A DNA stretch of 9,589 nucleotides, taken from contig PMJC01000349.1 of the NCBI GenBank assembly GCA_003157235.1, positions 1 to 9,589 on the forward strand, written 5' to 3'. The notes under the pieces are model-generated. The model ran no database searches. It was given only the letters and a program-made list of their open reading frames with translations, and had not been told where the DNA came from. The translations under genes were made by a program, and so were the position numbers. Position 1 is the stretch's first letter. The number at the start of each line of letters is the position of its first letter. Shown in pieces: positions 7,960-9,589 of the stretch. Source of the stretch: Methanosarcina sp. (lineage in GTDB: Archaea; Halobacteriota; Methanosarcinia; Methanosarcinales; Methanosarcinaceae).

Positions 7960-8052
7960 TAGAGGATTTCGATAAATCTCTGATTTTCACGAATTATTAA
8001 TATCTCATTTATAAGCATATGACGAAATTTAGGGATTTGTCGAAATTCTCTA
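7960..8052. mobile_element. Inverted-repeat unit, candidate MITE
   Basis: The 22-base arms at 7960-7981 and 8031-8052 are inverted copies matching at 19 of 22 positions (TAGAGGATTTCGATAAATCT against the reverse complement of the right arm). The 49 bases between them are AT-rich with no gene. If the first and last TA are taken as a target duplication, the element is 89 bp with GAG...CTC ends. A TA duplication is typical of IS630/Tc1-type elements. The outer edge lies about 107 bases upstream of the uvrA start, so it could also affect uvr transcription. The MITE label is inference; the inverted repeat itself is directly visible. Confidence 0.5.
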
Positions 8053-8332
8053 TGAACAAACTAATTTGAAAGTTTTTGCTCTTCTTTGGACAATGTGTCA
8101 GGGAAAATAACTTCACGCATTTACGCATTCTTGTAGATAAATAGCTATCATTGACTGAACTTGATTTCATTGATGACCGTCAGTAACAATTAAATGAAGT
8201 TCCTAAATATTAAGTTCCCAGATTGTTCAATATATACAACAAATGTGGACTTTTTATTAATAAAGTGATATAGCGAATTGAAAGTAATAATCATTAAATG
8301 AATGGATTCTATAATGAAGATATAGCAGACTA

Positions 8333-8366
8333 GGTCGATAGGCAACGGATAGAGCATCCTGATTCC
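8333..8366 (+). pseudogene. Possible 5'-half tRNA relic
   Basis: GGTCGATAG is followed by GCAACGGATAGAGCATC and CTGATTCC. The middle block is a close match to the D-loop and 3' D-stem of many tRNA genes (usually GCTCAACGGATAGAGCA). The end resembles the anticodon stem and the start of the loop of a tRNA-Arg(CCU)-like gene. The left D-stem lacks two bases, and no matching anticodon-stem strand, T-arm or acceptor 3' strand follows. It is therefore not a working tRNA. The resemblance covers about 25 bases and could be chance. Confidence 0.3.
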
Positions 8367-8727
8367 ATAAAATATTATATATGCTAATCTTCAACACTTT
8401 CATTTTAGAACAACAATTTCCCTTACAAATTAGTATTTCTAAGCTTTCAGAGCCAAAAAAAACGCTTAAAGAATATATAGAGAAAAAAATGTCGACAGAT
8501 TGTGAGAAGAGTAGAGTTTAAAGTTTTAACCATATGATGAGTTGGTAAATTACATTAATTCTATATATAATTATCTTCTTTAAAATATTTAAGTGATTTT
8601 ATATAAAAACAATCGGAAAGTCTGACGTGGTAGAATTCCTTGTTTTGATAATTCCATATTTAGTTCTGTGAAGGCCGCAGAGGATTTGATTTTTCAACTA
8701 GCGTCGAACCTATAAATTTTTCTATTC

Positions 8728-8791
8728 CAGCGGACTTTACAGCACATTTTTTATCCATATCTTACTGGCGTCGGCTACGCTGGTAAAGTTC
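8728..8791. repeat. GC-richer imperfect stem-loop
   Basis: GGACTTTACAGC (8732-8743) is an imperfect inverted copy of GCTGGTAAAGTTC (8779-8791), with one extra base and one mismatch. CCAGCG (8728-8733) can alternatively pair with CGCTGG (8778-8783). The loop holds a smaller GCGT-CGGCT-ACGC hairpin (8768-8780). The segment is more GC-rich than its surroundings. It could be a mobile-element end or a structured RNA remnant; no family is recognised. Confidence 0.35.
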
Positions 8792-9003
8792 AGTTAAAAA
8801 ATGATCAAGCAGGAAATTAGTAAGAGATCTAATGCTCATTAATAAACTAGCTCCAGAATACTAATTGAGTCTTTTATTTATCTACAGAGGGCACTGTGGG
8901 CGTTGGAGTGGCTACAAATCGAGTTAGACCCTAATTTAAACCTTAGCAAATGTTACTACATGTAATGTTTGGGATTTTAACATCACAATCAATATAAATA
9001 AAG

Positions 9004-9040
9004 ATTTATTACTGTCTTGCAGGTGATAATTTATTACTGT
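9004..9040. repeat. 12-bp direct repeat
   Basis: ATTTATTACTGT occurs exactly at 9004-9015 and 9029-9040, starts 25 bases apart. The second copy lies where the open frame of the coding remnant begins. It may be a small duplication or an excision footprint that removed the normal gene start. Confidence 0.5.
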
Positions 9041-9389
9041 AATATACTGCGTATCACAGGATATAGAATGGAGTAACTTATCTGAAGAAAGATTAACCAA
9101 GAAAGAAGAAGAACTAATCTGTTATATCCTGAAATATGCCATTGACATAGTCAGCAAGATTGGTCTGTGTGGAATCGGGTCTGATCTGCTGATATCCCTC
9201 TGCAAAAATGAGCTTAAGATCTTCAAAAAACTAAAGATAAATCTGTCATACTGCCAACAATTCCCAGATTCAATCCGGAAACACTCTGAAATTAGGATAG
9301 GTAATGATATAATTGAAGGAATTGCCAACGGTAACATAAAAGTTGAATCTGGAATTCTAAAGAATTATAAAATCGAACGGCTATTCTGA
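9030..9389 (+). pseudogene. 5'-truncated coding remnant, unknown function
   Basis: The frame is open for 119 codons from just after a TAA at 9027 to the TGA at 9387-9389. It contains no ATG, GTG or TTG start at its beginning, so it would be missed by a start-to-stop ORF search. The product looks like a real soluble protein: a charged segment (LSEERLTKKEEEL), a helical stretch (ICYILKYAIDIVSKIGLCG), and a mixed C-terminal half ending IKVESGILKNYKIERLF. Codon choice is richer in CTG, ATC and CGG than the surrounding DNA. The minus-strand open frame at 9122-9337 is its antisense shadow. I do not recognise the family. The most likely reading is the C-terminal part of a gene that lost its 5' end. 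Confidence 0.55.
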
Positions 9390-9546
9390 AATATCCCTAC
9401 AACTACCCCTTTCTATATACAAAGTCTCGACAGTGAGCATTAAATTGGCTAAGGATTGGTAAGTAGAGTGTGATCTTGACTGGTCTTTAACACATATTTC
9501 CAAAGCCTAACGGCTTATTCTTAATTCATTTACTATAACTTGAATA
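9390..9546. other. Short spacer after the coding remnant
   Basis: No gene is seen. A small hairpin AAGCC-TAAC-GGCTT lies at 9503-9516, followed by an AT-rich tail. It could be a weak end signal for the remnant upstream. Confidence 0.3.
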
Positions 9547-9554
9547 TTTATATG
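9547..9554 (+). promoter_or_regulatory. Candidate TATA box for a gene beyond the right edge
   Basis: TTTATATG resembles the archaeal TATA consensus (TTTATATA). Transcription would start about 25 bases downstream, near 9575-9580, just inside the window end. The gene it would serve is not in the window. Confidence 0.35.
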
Positions 9555-9589
9555 GCAATGATATTGTTATATAGAAAGGGAAACGATAA

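Larger units (their letters stand above)
8053..9003. other. Gene-poor AT-rich flank with scattered relics
   Basis: No intact gene is supported in this stretch on either strand. It contains a possible tRNA 5'-half relic (8333-8366), a 46-codon open frame from 8381 without a ribosome-binding site, and a GC-richer stem-loop (8728-8791). A short open stretch at 8846-8962 encodes LQRALWALEWLQIELDPNL but has no start codon. The picture is of decayed coding and mobile DNA. Confidence 0.5.

Noticed and set aside
8381..8521. 46-residue plus-strand open frame starting at an ATG
   Set aside because: No ribosome-binding site is present, the codons are AT-rich like the background, and part of the frame overlaps a stretch resembling the transposase relic. 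A small gene cannot be excluded but is not supported.
8690..8740. Minus-strand GGTTCGACGC resembling a tRNA T-arm
   Set aside because: The flanking bases do not form a five-pair T-stem, and no acceptor, D or anticodon arms lie at the right distances.
8846..8962. Open stretch encoding LQRALWALEWLQIELDPNL
   Set aside because: It has no start codon, is only 38 codons long, and matches no family I recognise. It may be an upstream piece of the 9030-9389 remnant, but I cannot show this.

Overview
The window carries one nucleotide excision repair operon on the minus strand, with long, gene-poor, AT-rich flanks. Coding order is uvrA (7852 to 4877), uvrC (4814 to 3264), uvrB (3105 to 1057). The three products form the bacterial-type UvrABC excinuclease. 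UvrA finds the lesion as an ATP-driven dimer and loads UvrB. UvrB opens and checks the damaged strand. UvrC binds UvrB and makes both incisions. No uvrD-like helicase, polymerase or ligase gene lies in the window.

The context suggests a mesophilic methanogenic archaeon, most likely Methanosarcina or a close relative. Reasons: T-tract terminators without hairpins, a TATA-box-like element at the right edge, frequent AGA/AGG/ATA codons, very AT-rich and decayed intergenic DNA, and an IS200-type transposase remnant of a kind I associate with Methanosarcina. This is inference; no rRNA or other taxonomic marker is present. In such archaea uvrABC is generally regarded as acquired from bacteria.

Left flank (1-1056): an IS200/IS605 Y1 transposase relic (about 164-495) with a frameshift, an in-frame stop and loss of both histidines of its HUH motif. 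It is followed by a cluster of ACTTTAGGT hairpins (633-693) and then empty AT-rich DNA up to the uvrB terminator.

Operon (1057-7852): all three genes look intact. Three points stand out. The uvrC start is better placed at the ATG at 4814 than at the upstream TTG at 4820. UvrC ends right after its RNase H-like nuclease domain and has no C-terminal helix-hairpin-helix domain. UvrB has a Ser/Lys-rich N-terminal extension and UvrA an acidic C-terminal tail. The 158-bp uvrC-uvrB gap holds T-tracts and a near copy of the uvrC 3' end, so uvrB may be partly uncoupled from the genes upstream.

Right flank (7853-9589): a 93-bp inverted-repeat unit that looks like a TA-flanked MITE just upstream of uvrA, a possible 5'-half tRNA relic (8333-8366), a small GC-richer stem-loop (8728-8791), a 119-codon coding remnant with no start codon (9030-9389), and a TATA-like promoter pointing out of the window. 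I see no convincing new defence or biosynthetic system. The window is a conserved repair operon set in mobile-element debris.
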